54,412 nt of DNA from Cladosporium sp. IMV 00045 (lineage: Eukaryota > Ascomycota > Dothideomycetes > Cladosporiales > Cladosporiaceae). Where the stretch lies: positions 1 to 54,412 of the forward strand of contig MSJI02000285.1 in the NCBI GenBank assembly GCA_001931905.2. The letters are read 5' to 3'. A program made the translations under genes and the position numbers. Under the pieces are notes generated by a model. The model ran no database searches. It saw only the letters and a program-made list of their open reading frames with translations, and was not told the origin of the DNA. Shown piece by piece: positions 34,164-45,700 of the stretch (its first letter is position 1; the number at the start of each line of letters is the position of its first letter).

Positions 34164-37100
34164 GGTCGCGGGCGCGAAGAGGGTGGGTTGTGCGCGCACG
34201 TGTCGGGCGCTGCGGGCGGCGGTGGTAGAAGCGCAGAGCTGGCTAGCCTACCGACATACCTCGTGGTTGTGGAAGATGTGGGATGTGTGATTATGGCAGA
34301 GGAGTGGCAGTCAGTGGTAGTCGGTGGTGGTGGACAATAGTAGCAGCAGTGGTAGTAGTAGCAGGCGGGCAGTCGAGCGACGGCGGGCGTAGTAGTCAGT
34401 AGTAGTCCCAAGGCGAGCAGAGGCAGAGGAGGAGTGGCTTGTCGAGTCGATTCCCTCTGGGTGGAGCCTTTCGACTCAATTAGCTTTCCACTAGCGAGCG
34501 GAGACGCAGGTGTCTGGACGGCCGGCGGCGCTGGGGGGAGAGAGGATTGTCAGAGAGTGTGTGAGAGTGGTGGCGCGGCCGATGACTATTATATATGTAT
34601 ATACGACTATTTGTCTTTGGCATGCTCTTGAGTTTGTTGCCATTACCATATGTGGTATGGAGATAGGCGTATGGCAGCATGCATATGCCGGGAGATTGAT
34701 ACATGATGATTGACTGCCCGCCTGCTGGTGTGGCGACCTACATACATACATGTACTTACATGCATGTTGGCTGCGGCGACTGGTGCTCGAGCGACATGGT
34801 CATTTGCGGGGAAGACAGACTCGTACAGGAAGAGACGACAGGATAGGAATGGGACGAGCAGTATTGAGACTCGAGAGCATGCGCAGGTGATGCCGTGCCG
34901 CCCTCGCACGGATGATGGCTGATGCTGATGCTGATGCTGATGCTGCTGCTGCTGCTGCTGCTTGCTGGGTAACGCCAGTGAGATAACTCCTCCTGCTGGT
35001 ATACATCAGGTACATGTTGTCTTGACAGATCGTTATTACCTTATTGATGCCCCTTCCTCATACCCACCCTCAGGCCCTTCAGGCCCTCCACGCCAGCCCA
35101 CCACATCTCAACAGCCAGCCATACCTCTCCCAATAATGATCAAACCAACTCAAACTCCCCATCCCAAGCATGGTCATCGCTCACTCATGCCCCGCGGCGA
35201 CCGGAAGGAATGAATAGATAGAGAATCCTGCGCGAGCTCAACACTCTTCCCGACTCGCCTGCTGCAACGGTCCGGGGGCGGCATGCAACAACAATAAAAT
35301 TGCATCCACATTCATTCCCCCCATGTCGAGAACCTGCATCAAAGCCGGTCCAGAAGAGCGACAAACGAGAAAATCCCCAATAAAAATCTCCATCCCCTCT
35401 CTCTGGCATCTTCCCCAATAATCCGATATCATGGCGGAGCATCATGGCCCTGCACACGCTCATGCAATGCAGAGCCTCTACTCGCGCGCGCGTGCTACAC
35501 CATTTGCCGGTCCTCCGCCGAACTCTATGGTAGAGCCATTTGCCAATACCATATAACCCATGTCCCCCATGCCCTGTTCTTTGCCCTGCCTTTGCCCTGT
35601 CTGGGAAGGGAGTTCTTCACTGTCTGAAATACGCAGGCGATTTCATCAGACCAGGGCGAGAGAAAGCGGATCTATGATAATAAACAGCGAGCCGGCATGC
35701 TAAAGCGACTCTAGCCCGCCGCGATGAAGTAATAGTGAAGTCCCCGTGAACAGGAAACCGTTTTCTGCCATCATCATCCACCATGAAAGCCCGCCGTTGA
35801 CGAACATGGCATTTCGGCACATGGCTTTCTCATCTGGCGGTAGTAGATTACATATCATCTTTCCACGCGCCTTTCCCTCTACATATACCTTGATTCATCT
35901 GCGTCCTCCCTCCAAACTCGAACACCTCAAACCCATCACATCGATCTCCCTCAGCCTCAGCCTGCCCTGTGCTCACCAAACCAAACCCAAACCAATTGCA
36001 CCACCACCCGCCCAGGCACGTCCCAGTCTCCCAAACGCACTCTGGAGGCTATTCAGCACCGTAGTTCTCCACTCCACATCCGATCTCCGGAGCCCACCAC
36101 CAAAGAAAGGCGAACACAGACCACATACATGCTAACCACAGACCATCACCAAACGCAAGCAATCGACACACGGGCCCTTTCGCACGCAATGTTGCCAGAA
36201 AGTCCCCGGTCCCTCAGGTTTATCGACTTTTCAAGAAAGGCAAAGAGGGGGAACAGACGTTCAATAATTATTGCCCCTTTTTTTTTTCCTATGTCCATTC
36301 TTCTCAATCAACCCAGAACCCTGTCCCTGCTTTCCCGCAAGGTATTGATGGCCAAAGACCACTTTTGCCCATAATGATGCCTTCGAACTGTGGCTTTTAT
36401 CCCAAACCGTGCTGGCATTGTATGCGTGACAGGTGTTTGCTCTTCACAAGAGCAAAAGCGATGATGCGTTTTGACTTTTATTTTGCAATTGATCGCGCAC
36501 CAAGCATGGACGAAATGCTATGGAGTAATAACATGTTACTTTGCCTTCTGGAAAGTCGATTCCCTAGCAAAGCGCCTCCTTTTCATCAATGGTTTTCCGC
36601 GTGAGAAGATACAGTAGCTTTCCCCTCTTCACAGAGCAACTCCACCCTAAGGCATATAATCTCCAGCCTACCTACATATAGTCACTTTCAGCCCAGCCCA
36701 GCCTCTCGCCTAACACATCGGCATGCATTAGCACATCCATAGGCCTGAAAGAGAGCGAGATGAAGACATGTCGAGCCTGTGGAGAATCGACACAAACCAG
36801 GCTGTCCAGCTGAGTTGACTAAGAAGACACAGACTACTGCGCTGCAGTCCTACGCCATGCATGTCGAGCGAGAAACATGCAACGACAGCCGTAATAGTAG
36901 CAGTAGTAGTAAGCAACTTTTCCGTTCCCCGAAATCAAAAGAGCAGAAATGAGTAGACATATGTAGCAGGTAGAGTCCACCGTGGAGGAAATGCCCCTCA
37001 GGTAGTCCTCTGAATTCCCCCGACAAAACCTCCCTCCCCCATGGCCAACCTGACTCTCGAGCCGACTTCGTATTTGAGGTACAACTCCGAATGGGTAGTG

Positions 37101-38002
37101 GAGTGCTAGAGCTGGGTTTCGATCTTGTTCTAATCGGCCCGGTTTGTCGATCGTGAAGAAAGGGCGAGCCGTTCTTTCAGGGTTAGGGTTAGGGTAAGAA
37201 TCGGAGAGGTTTGGCTTTGCTTGAGAGATGCTATGGATCCATGCAGTAAAGAATGTAGATAGGTGTATGGTGTTTTGGATCGTTATATAGCGTAACCCGT
37301 TAAAGTCGATTCTCGTTCTTTGTGGAAACCTAGTTCTGTGCACGTCATTCTCTACTACATAAATAATCCAAGAACGAGAGGAAACCACACATATCGAGTC
37401 ACCAACCATCAGACGAAATGGCTGCCACGACGATGTACCGACATCGAATATGTCTTGTGCCCGATCGGTAGATGTACATGTATTGTTGCAGCCCAACAAT
37501 ATCGAGAGAAATCCACGCATCTGCAAACATTACTCGGAACTTCTATCATCAGCGAGAGGTAGCTTACCGCGCTATTAGTCCAAAAGCAAAGAACAAGGTT
37601 GAACGAGCAGACAAGAAGGAAAGCTCGATGAGATACAGAATCGTATACAGAGAGAAGATATGGCCTTTTCCGTTTGTTTAAGGGAAAAAGACCCGAGGAC
37701 AAAGTAAAGAACAAAAAACGCCTTCGCTATGATTTGAAGCTTCTCAAGTAAAAAGAAAAGGTGTGAAACCCCACAAGGAAAAAAGAACCCCTTCGTGAAC
37801 CCCAATTCCGCTCGTGTCTCTGATGTATCGTTCGTGAGAGCTGAGAAGAAGGAGAGTGGCAGAAAAGGAACATAGAAAACAGAAACGCCCATCAGAATTC
37901 TTGATCACGTCTTTGCATTCACGCATGGAAAACCCAAAGTAGCGAACCCCACTCATGGGATCCTCACAAGCCAAAGCCAAAGCCAAAGCCAGGCCTTCAC
38001 AT
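34164..38002. other. 3.8-kb upstream region of SPT23/MGA2, copy B
   Basis: No convincing gene lies between the SPT23/MGA2 start and the PFK-2 stop. The region is homologous to 41964-45920 with long well-conserved blocks (for example around 35215-35335 and 35425-35650) separated by indels. It contains several short ATG-started frames that are not conserved in frame, a GAT/GCT repeat and TACA repeats. It probably combines a long SPT23/MGA2 promoter/leader with the PFK-2 3' UTR (right end, with GCCAAA repeats near 37970-37995). Confidence 0.6.
34918..34962 (+). repeat. GATGCT/GCT microsatellite, 7-GCT version
   Basis: Four GAT-GCT units end in an uninterrupted run of seven GCT. The matching repeat at 42736-42789 has ten GCT. 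The repeat is noncoding, upstream of SPT23/MGA2. Confidence 0.9.
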
Positions 38003-40666
38003 CTATTTCATATCATCCTCCGCCCTTCTCAGCTGAAAGTCCGGCACCTCATAGAACCACTCGGTGTCCCTGTCCCACTGGAAGGCCTTGAAGTCGACGC
38101 CGTAAGGTTTCGGCTCGAGGCAGTAGAGCATGCCGATGGGGACGTCGAGGTCCGCGACTTCCTCGCGGTTGAGGCCGCGGAAGTAGGCGAGCAGGACGCG
38201 CGCGACGGAGCGGTGGCCCACGAGCAGCACGTGGTCCGTCATGCGCTCCAGTTCCACGATGACGGGCCGCAGCCGGTTGATCACGTCCAGGTAGCCTTCG
38301 CCGCCAGGGCCCGGGTAGCGGTAGTGCAGCTTGTCTTGCTTGCGCGCGTTGTATTCTTTCGGGTGTTGCGTGGAAATGCAGCTGTAGGTCAGGCCTTCCA
38401 TGACGCCCGCGTTGAGCTCGTCCAGCATGCGCATTTGCTTAGTGTCGTATTCTTCGTCGCTGAAGAATTGGGCCGTTTGGATCGAGCGCTTGAGCATGGA
38501 GGTCCAGACACAGAAGGGTTTGGGCTCGTACTCGGGTGGCAGTTGACCGGCTTGGTTGCCGGGGGCGGAGGTGGGTTGTGCCCCAGTGGTGGTGGCTGTG
38601 GGGGATCTGGGTGCGTAGTATGGGTTAGGCGGGGTGGCATCGCCAGATTGGGGAGGGAAGTGAGTGTTGGCTGCTGCCTGTCGTTGACGCTCCTCCCAAA
38701 CTCCACGCTGGAAGTCCATGAAGCGGGCGAGTGAGCTGGCGTAGCGGACGCCTTCTTCTGAAAGATCCGAGTCGCCGCCAATCTTGCCAGAGATGTTGTC
38801 GACAGACAGGCCGTGACGGGTAATCCAGATCTGTCGAGGCGCCAGGTTGAAGTTCAGAAGATAGTAGTTTGCTTGTGCCATGAGGAAACCACGGATTTGG
38901 TGGGAGATGATCTTGCGACCGACGTCGATCATCTGAATGTAAGGGACGTTGTTCTGCTCCTCATAGTCACCGAGCGGGAGATAGGCGGTCTCATACACTG
39001 CGATACGTTTCTTGAAGTCTTCCAGCGCGATCGTCGGATCCATGTCCTTGTAATCAGGTCCGCTGAGCTTCAAACGCATGTTGCTTTCGAGGAGTTCGGT
39101 ATCAACGCATCGAGACTCCAAGAACAGAACGTTGAGATCCATACCGGCCCTTTCGCGAATGTGACGGACGACCATCTTGCGGCGCTCGAGAGTGCTGTTG
39201 GTTGCGTCCAAGATTCCGACCGCACCATTCTGGTCAAGGATGTAGTCGAGCAGCTCGTCCAGAGTGTCCATGGCCAGTTGTTCGCGGATCAGAGCAGCCT
39301 TAGTGTTCTTTGGGTCGAAGAAAGATGCACTCTGGTCCATTTGTTCGTTGTCGTCTGGTTGGAAGTCGTCTGTTTGTGCGTTCTGCTTTGCCTCCATCAA
39401 TTCGGGGAACTTCTTCTCCAACTCCTCGATATCTTGGTCTTCCGGGTCCATCTCCTCTTTCTTCAGATTGCTTCCTTCCTTCTTCTGGGTAACTACCGCG
39501 CTCTTGGGTGGTGTCGGAGGCTCGACCTTCGTCTCATCGTTCAAAATGATCTGTGCGACTGACACAGGCTTGTTCTCGTTGCTCTGGGTCTTGGCTAGCT
39601 CTGACTGGTCGACAATGCTATTCGCCCTACCAGGTGCCAGACTGGCACGGTGCTCCTTATTACCGCTCGCATTTGATTGTTGGCTCTTGGTCTTCTCGAG
39701 TTGGTTGGGCCCATTAGCAGCAACACGTCTTCTCTCACCAACGTTGAAGATTCTTGTGTCGTGTTGCAGCCAGTTCAGGTATCTTGCTAACTTCTTCGTG
39801 ATGTAACTCTTTCCTCTTGCGGGCAATCCAACCATTACAATTACCAACTTCGCTCCAACGTCTCTCTGTGCTATCCTGCCATCAGGAGATACTTTGCTCT
39901 TGGTCAGACCGGGGATGTCCAAAGTCGTGGGTCTTGGGCGGGGTGTGCTGATGCCAGACATTTGCCGTTGGGGAGTACTGAGATTGAGGTTAGCCGCGAG
40001 AGCGTCGAGTCCAGACGGCGGTTTGAGGCCGTACATTCGAGGGCTACCGGGTGCGGTGCTCGGGGCGGTGGTCGCCGGCGTGTCGTTAGCAGGATGGTGA
40101 ACACCGTTTCCGTCATGGTATTCGCCTGTGAGTGCCTTGTGCATGGACGATCCTCTTTGTGGAACCGGCGCAGGGCGTCTGTCTGAATGCTGCTGTTCCT
40201 CGGATTTCTGTGCTGCCTTCTGTGCTTGATCCTCACCGAGGACACCGTTCTTTTCGAGAGTGGGAGAGAGTGCGCGGTCCAAGTCAGAGCGGAGCTGCTC
40301 GACTTCTTTCTCGCTCGCAGCAGAGCCTTCGTTGCTGTTTGATCGACGCATCTCGCCGTTTGACTTTGTGCTGGTGGCCATTGCGAATTTCGCCAGGTTC
40401 GATTGTTGACTCTGGCGGCGCCGGTAGTGGCCGAGCGGCGTAGTATCTTCCTGCACGCAAGAGCAGCGGCCGGCGTTGTGGATGTTTTCGCTTTTGGGAT
40501 CGACGAGCGGGCGCAGAGGCGGTGATTGGGCTGGAGTGGGAAGGTTGTTGGTGAAGCTGGTCGCGGCGGCAGGAGAGGGATTGGAGATGGCGGTGGAGCT
40601 TGGATTATTGGCGTTGTCGTCAGAGTTAGCGAAGGGAGCGGCCTGCCATATTGTCGAGTGTGGCAT
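38003..40666 (-). CDS. 6-phosphofructo-2-kinase/fructose-2,6-bisphosphatase, copy B
   Basis: Uninterrupted 887-aa frame from the ATG at 40666. The enzyme sets fructose-2,6-bisphosphate, the activator of phosphofructokinase-1, in the cytosol. Residues 1-268 are Ser/Pro-rich and probably regulatory. The kinase domain starts about 269 with a P-loop GLPARGKSY (280-288) and continues through FNVGERRR and GILDATNST to about 610, interrupted by a charged insert at about 314-445. The phosphatase (phosphoglycerate mutase-like) domain spans about 612-860 with RHG (His618), Glu750 in LDELNAG and GHRS (His818), plus an insert at about 655-712. Both catalytic histidines are present, so the phosphatase may be active; the usual RHGES is RHGLS here. 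The copy at 45921-48584 differs at about ten residues. The next gene on the same strand (SPT23/MGA2) lies 3.8 kb downstream. Confidence 0.95.
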   Translation of the reverse strand: MPHSTIWQAAPFANSDDNANNPSSTAISNPSPAAATSFTNNLPTPAQSPPLRPLVDPKSENIHNAGRCSCVQEDTTPLGHYRRRQSQQSNLAKFAMATSTKSNGEMRRSNSNEGSAASEKEVEQLRSDLDRALSPTLEKNGVLGEDQAQKAAQKSEEQQHSDRRPAPVPQRGSSMHKALTGEYHDGNGVHHPANDTPATTAPSTAPGSPRMYGLKPPSGLDALAANLNLSTPQRQMSGISTPRPRPTTLDIPGLTKSKVSPDGRIAQRDVGAKLVIVMVGLPARGKSYITKKLARYLNWLQHDTRIFNVGERRRVAANGPNQLEKTKSQQSNASGNKEHRASLAPGRANSIVDQSELAKTQSNENKPVSVAQIILNDETKVEPPTPPKSAVVTQKKEGSNLKKEEMDPEDQDIEELEKKFPELMEAKQNAQTDDFQPDDNEQMDQSASFFDPKNTKAALIREQLAMDTLDELLDYILDQNGAVGILDATNSTLERRKMVVRHIRERAGMDLNVLFLESRCVDTELLESNMRLKLSGPDYKDMDPTIALEDFKKRIAVYETAYLPLGDYEEQNNVPYIQMIDVGRKIISHQIRGFLMAQANYYLLNFNLAPRQIWITRHGLSVDNISGKIGGDSDLSEEGVRYASSLARFMDFQRGVWEERQRQAAANTHFPPQSGDATPPNPYYAPRSPTATTTGAQPTSAPGNQAGQLPPEYEPKPFCVWTSMLKRSIQTAQFFSDEEYDTKQMRMLDELNAGVMEGLTYSCISTQHPKEYNARKQDKLHYRYPGPGGEGYLDVINRLRPVIVELERMTDHVLLVGHRSVARVLLAYFRGLNREEVADLDVPIGMLYCLEPKPYGVDFKAFQWDRDTEWFYEVPDFQLRRAEDDMK

Positions 40667-41638
40667 TCCGGTAGCGGTAGAGTCGCGGGCAATGCGGCCG
40701 GGTGGATTCAGTTGGGTTCAGAAAACTCGGCCGGTGATGCAATGCGCCCACTGGGAGACAACCCGTGCGCTGCCACTCAAATGCGGAGAGGCTCGACAGG
40801 CTTGACAGGAAGCGCGTCTCGGACCCGCCCGATGGAGTGATAGGCGCTATTTCGGAGGCTGGGGCGATGGGATGCAGGTGTTAAGTCGCTAGTAGTTGTG
40901 GTTTATAAGTCTTGGTTGATGGTTGGTCGATTGATGTATTGGTCGATTGATTGATCGATGGATGTGGTGTGGTGTGTTGTCCAAGTGCTCTTTGTTGTTG
41001 TCTCCAGGGAAGATCGCATCCGGTACAGTCAGGTGGTACTTTGGGTGGGACCGTGGGGAGTAATGGTGTGGTGATGACTGGAGGAGCAGGAGGATGACTG
41101 TTGTTGAGAGCAAGCAAGAGTCAAGCGGGTAGGTAAGGTGAATAATCGCAACGTCGATTGCTCGCTTCCTGATGCGACAGTGAAGTACTCTTGTCCCAGG
41201 CAAAATCAAGCAATCTCTCGTAGGGGCCGATACACGGCGTTCACAGCAGCTTTAGCGTTTGGGTGGCGCGCAGGGCAACCAGCGATAGCTTCATCTACCC
41301 CGTGGAGGCGATCATGGCGTACAGAGCAGAGCCATAGCTATTGCTTGTCGTGACTCAGATGGCCCGTCGGGTAGAGGAGTCCGATGAGAAGGGAAGGGAG
41401 GCACAGCAAGGCTCGTGCTTACGGGATGAGAGGCTGAGGTTGCCGACGGAATAGCAAGGACGGAGGATTTCTGATGTTGTTCGTGAGTTGAGAGCGGATG
41501 CGCATGCAGGTCAAAAGGACAAGAAAGGGGAGCAGCAGCCTCGTCGTCACGTCCGGCAGCACAAAGAAGTATTTATTGGCTTGTTATTGTTGGCCCCAAC
41601 TGCGCCTTGATGCCACCTATGCGGGCTATGCCACCACA
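40667..41638. other. Upstream region of PFK-2 gene, copy B
   Basis: Noncoding sequence homologous to 48585-49527, truncated by the contig end. It includes a low-complexity stretch built from GATTGAT-like units (about 40905-40965). No gene recognised. The last 125 bases (41514-41638) are identical to 49403-49527. Confidence 0.6.
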
Positions 41639-41658
41639 NNNNNNNNNNNNNNNNNNNN
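41639..41658. other. Assembly gap, 20 N
   Basis: Exactly 20 undetermined bases between contig 2 (upstream of PFK-2) and contig 3 (inside SPT23/MGA2 exon 1). The flanks are not neighbours in either version of the locus. Confidence 0.98.
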
Positions 41659-41963
41659 TCCTGGCTGGACGTCTCGACGGAGGGGAAGTTGGGCATGGCC
41701 ATCGGGTGAGGCTGGTTCTGCGGAGCGCCGGATGCGAAGCCAGTAAGATCGGGCATGGCCTTGGCGGTCTGGCGCATCTGCAGGCCGCCCGGGCTGTCGG
41801 CGAAGTCATTCAAGTTGGTATAGCTGTCGAAGGCGCTGGTGAAGGGCGAGTCGGAGTTCATGGCATCGTTGAATTGGTCGGTGGTGTACTGGCCGGTGGT
41901 GTCGAACTGCGGGTCATTCCAATCTATGCCGCCGTCGGCCAGCGGGGTGTTCTGGTTGTCCAT
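41659..41963 (-). CDS. 5' end of SPT23/MGA2 exon 1 (belongs to copy A)
   Basis: The ATG at 41963 (context GCGACCATGG) opens a frame starting MDNQNTPLADGG that runs 305 nt into the gap. Its last 204 bases equal 26951-27154, so it is most simply the missing first part of the copy A gene and not a third gene. With it, copy A exon 1 has 642 nt, the same as copy B. It differs from copy B by a few residues (for example QFNDAMNSD versus QFNDVMNSD). Confidence 0.9.
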
Positions 41964-42757
41964 GGTCGCGGGCGCGAAGAGGGTGGGTTGTGCGCGCACG
42001 TGTCGGGCGCTGCGGGCGGCGGTGGTAGAAGCGCAGAGCTGGCTAGCCTACCGACATACCTCGTGGTGGAAGATGTGGGATGTGTGATGATGGGAGAGGA
42101 GTGGCAGTCAGTGGTCGTCGTCGGTGGTGGAGGACAATAGCAGTAGCAGCAGTAGTAGGCGGGCAGTCAAGCGACGGCGGGCGTAGTCAGGTAGTCAGTA
42201 GTCTCCCAAGGCGAGCAGAGGCAGAGGAGGAGTGGCTTGTCGAGTCGATTCCCTCTGGGTGGAGCCCGTCGACTCAATTAGCTTTCCACTAGCGAGCGGA
42301 GACGCAGGTGTCTGGACGGCCGGCGGCGCTGGGGGGAAGAGAGGATTGTCAGAGCAGACTGGAGGGTGTGAGAGTGGTGGCGTGGCCGATGACTGTTATA
42401 TATGTACCTTATACGATTACTTGTCTCTGGCAGACTCTTGAGTTTGTTGCCATGACCATCTGTGGTATGGAGATAGGCGTATGGCAGCATGCATGTGCCG
42501 GGAGATTGGTACATGATGGTTGACTGCCTGCCTGCTGGTGTTGCTACCTACATACATACATACATACATGTACTTACATGCATCTTGGCTGCGGCGACTG
42601 GTGCTCGAGCGACATGGTCATTTGCGGGGAAGACAGACTCGTACAGGACGAGACGACAGGATAGGAATGGGACGAGCAGTATTGAGACTCGAGAGCATGC
42701 GCAGGTGATGCCGTGCCGCCCTCGCACGGATGATGGCTGATGCTGATGCTGATGCTG

Positions 42758-42790
<33 letters not shown>

Positions 42791-45700
42791 GCTGGGTAAC
42801 GCCAGTGAGATACAGTAACTCCTCCTCCCGCCGGTATATAACAGTGAATGTTGTCTTGATAGATCGTTATTGTCGATGCCCCTTCCTCATACCCACCCTC
42901 AGGCCCTTCAGGCCCTCCACGCCAGCCCACCACATCTCAACAGCCAGCCATACCTCTCCCAATAATCGTCAAACCCAACTCAAACTCCCCATCCCAAGCA
43001 TGGTCATCGCTCTCTCATGCCCCGCGGCGACCGGAAGGAATGAATAGATAGAGAATCCTGCGCGAGCTCAACACTCTTCCCGACTCGCCTGCTGCAACGG
43101 TCCGGGGGCGGCATGCAACAACAATAAAATTGCATCCACATCCATCCCCCCATGTCGAGAACCTGCATCAAAGCGGTCCAGAAGAGCGACGAAAGAGAAA
43201 AATCCCCAATAACAATCCCCCATCCCCTCTCTGGCATGTTCCCCAATGATAATCCGATATCATGGCGGAGCATCATGGCCCTGCACACGCTCATGCAATG
43301 CAGAGCCTCTACTCGCGCGCGCGTGCTATACCAGTTGCCGGTTCTCCGCCGAACTCTATGGTAGAGCCATTGCCAATACCATATAACCCATGTCCCCCAT
43401 GCCCTATTCTTTGCCCTGCCTTTGCCCTGTCTGGGAAGGGAGTTCTTCACTGTCTGAAACACGCAGGCGATTTCATCAGGCCAGGGCGAGAGAAAGCGGA
43501 TCTATAATAATAAACAGCGAGCCGGCATGCTAAAGCGACTCTAGCCCGCCGCGATGAAGTAATAGTGAAGTCCCCGTGAACAGGAAACCGTTTTCTGCCA
43601 TCATCCACCCTCCATGAAAGCCCGCCGTTGACAAACATGGCATTTTGGCACATGGCTTTGTCGCCTGGCCTATAGTAGATTACATATCATCTTTGCATCC
43701 ACCTTTCTCTCTACATGTATCTTACTCATCTGTGTCCTTCCTCCAAACTCAACCCATCACATCGATCTCCATCAGCCTCAGCCTGCCCTGTGCTCACCAA
43801 ACCAAACCCAAACCAATTGCACCACCAACCCGCCCAGCAGCACGTTCCAGTCTTCCCAAACCACTCTATTCAGCACTGTACTTCTCCACTCCACATCCGA
43901 TCTCCGGAGCCCACCACCAAAGAAAGGCGAACACAGACCACATCCATGCTAACCACAGACCATCGCCAAACGCAAACAATTGACACACGGGCCCTTTCGC
44001 ACGCAATGTTGCGAGAAAGTCCCCCCGGTCCCTTTAGATTCCATCGACTTCTCAAGAAAGGCAAAGAGGGGGTTGACGGACGTTCAATAATTGCCCCTTT
44101 TTTTTCCTGTGTCCACTCTTCTCAATCAGCACAGAACCCTGTTCCTGGTTTCCCGCAATGTCTAGGAGAGGTGTTGATGGCCAAAGTCTACCTTTTCCCC
44201 CAATGATGGCTTCGAACTGTGGCATATATTCCAAACCGTGCTGGTATTGTATAGGTACGTGACAGTGTCAGGTATCAACGATAATCACAATGATTGCATT
44301 TTGACTTTTCCGCAATTGATCGCGCGCAAAGCATCGAAGAAACGCTACGAAGGAATTTCCTACCGACTACCCAAAAGATGCCTCCTTTCCATCAATGATA
44401 TTCCTCGTGGGAAGACACAATAGCCTTCTCCTCTTCACAGAGCATCTCCACCCAAGGCAAAGAATGTCCAGCCTAGCCAGTTCAGCCCAGCCCAGCCCAG
44501 TCTCACGCCCAGCATCACATCGCATCGCATGCATTAGCACGTCCAGAGGCTCGAAAGAGAGCGAGATGAGACATGTCGAGAGTTGTGGGGAATCGACACA
44601 ACCCAGGCTGTCCGGCTGAGTTGACTATAAAGACACAAACTACTGCGGTCCTACACCATCCATGTCGAGCGAGAAACATGCAAAGACATGGCCGCAGCAG
44701 TTAGTAAGCAACTGTTCACTTTCCCCGAAAGCAAATAGCAGAAATGGGTAGATACAGCAGGTAGAGTGGAGGAAATGCCCACTAGTCCTCTAAATTCCCC
44801 CGACAAAACCTCCCTCCCCCATGGCCAACCTGACTCTCGAGCCGACTTCGTATTTGGGGTATGCTCCGAATGTAGGTAGGTGGAGTGCTAGTGCTGGGTT
44901 TCGATCTTGTTCTAATCGGCCCGGTTTGTCGATCGTGAAGAAAGGGCGAGCCGATCTTTCAGGGTTAGGGTTGGGGTCGTAGACTCGGCTTTGGTTGCGT
45001 GTGTGAGGCGCTGCATCGACACAGCAAAGAAGGTAGTTAGGTGCCTGTGTGATATTCTGAATTATTGTACAGCTTGAATTATTGACAGGTAGATTTTGGG
45101 TCCTTGTGAGATGTTTTCTGATCATTCATACACGTTTTCACCCCACTACATGAACGCGAGAACGACGGAGGGTTGTGCTAGTGGAGTCTCCAATCATCAG
45201 ACGAAATGGCTGTCACGACGGTGTACCGAGATCGGATACATGTATGCCTCATGCCCTACGGATACATGTATTGTTGCAACCCAATACTACTGCCAACAAA
45301 GACTACGACTAGTACCTACTATGGTCCATGGCCTCACACCCCATGTGATTCCAAGCCGCATTCCTTCTCGAGATCGTAGGAGGAACCAATCGCCCTTCAT
45401 CACCTGGCCAATATCGAGGAAAACCACAAGCATCTGCAAACCTTACTCAAATCAACTACTATCACCAGCGAGAGGTAGCTCACCACGCCATTAGTCCAAG
45501 AGCAGAGAAGGAGGTCGGACGAGAAGGCAAGAAGGAAAGCTCCATGAGATATAGAATCGTATACAGAGAGAAGATGTGGCCCTTTTCGCTTGAAAAAGAC
45601 CCCAGAACGCTGGCAGAAGAAAACGCCTTCGCTATGATTTGAAGCTTCTCAAGAAAGGAAAGAAAGGCGTGAAGAAACCCCACAAGATAACCCCTTCGTG

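Larger units (their letters stand above)
27175..41638. repeat. Contig 2: second version of the locus
   Basis: The whole contig is collinear with 20005-27154 joined to 41659-49527: coiled-coil gene 3' part, SPT23/MGA2, PFK-2/FBPase-2 and its upstream region, in the same order and orientation. Coding sequence is nearly identical and intergenic sequence is more diverged. It is probably the other haplotype or homeolog. Confidence 0.88.

Noticed and set aside
34918..34962. CRISPR-like or regulatory repeat array
   Set aside because: It is a simple GAT/GCT microsatellite without spacers, and the genome is eukaryotic.
37180..37196. Two TTAGGG units resembling a telomere repeat
   Set aside because: Only two units inside a long collinear noncoding region; the other version has a degenerate form. 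There is no array, so it is not a telomere or interstitial telomere block.
27175..41638. Genuine tandem segmental duplication
   Set aside because: Contig ends coincide with haplotype-identical blocks and the order is only supported by 20-N joins. It is kept as the less likely alternative pending long reads.
41659..41963. Third SPT23/MGA2 gene
   Set aside because: It overlaps the broken end of copy A by 204 identical bases and supplies exactly its missing 5' part.
43262..43507. Possible small protein MAEHHGPAHAHAMQSLYS... present in both versions
   Set aside because: An indel between the versions changes the frame after about 35 codons and the ends are unrelated, so protein-level selection is not supported.
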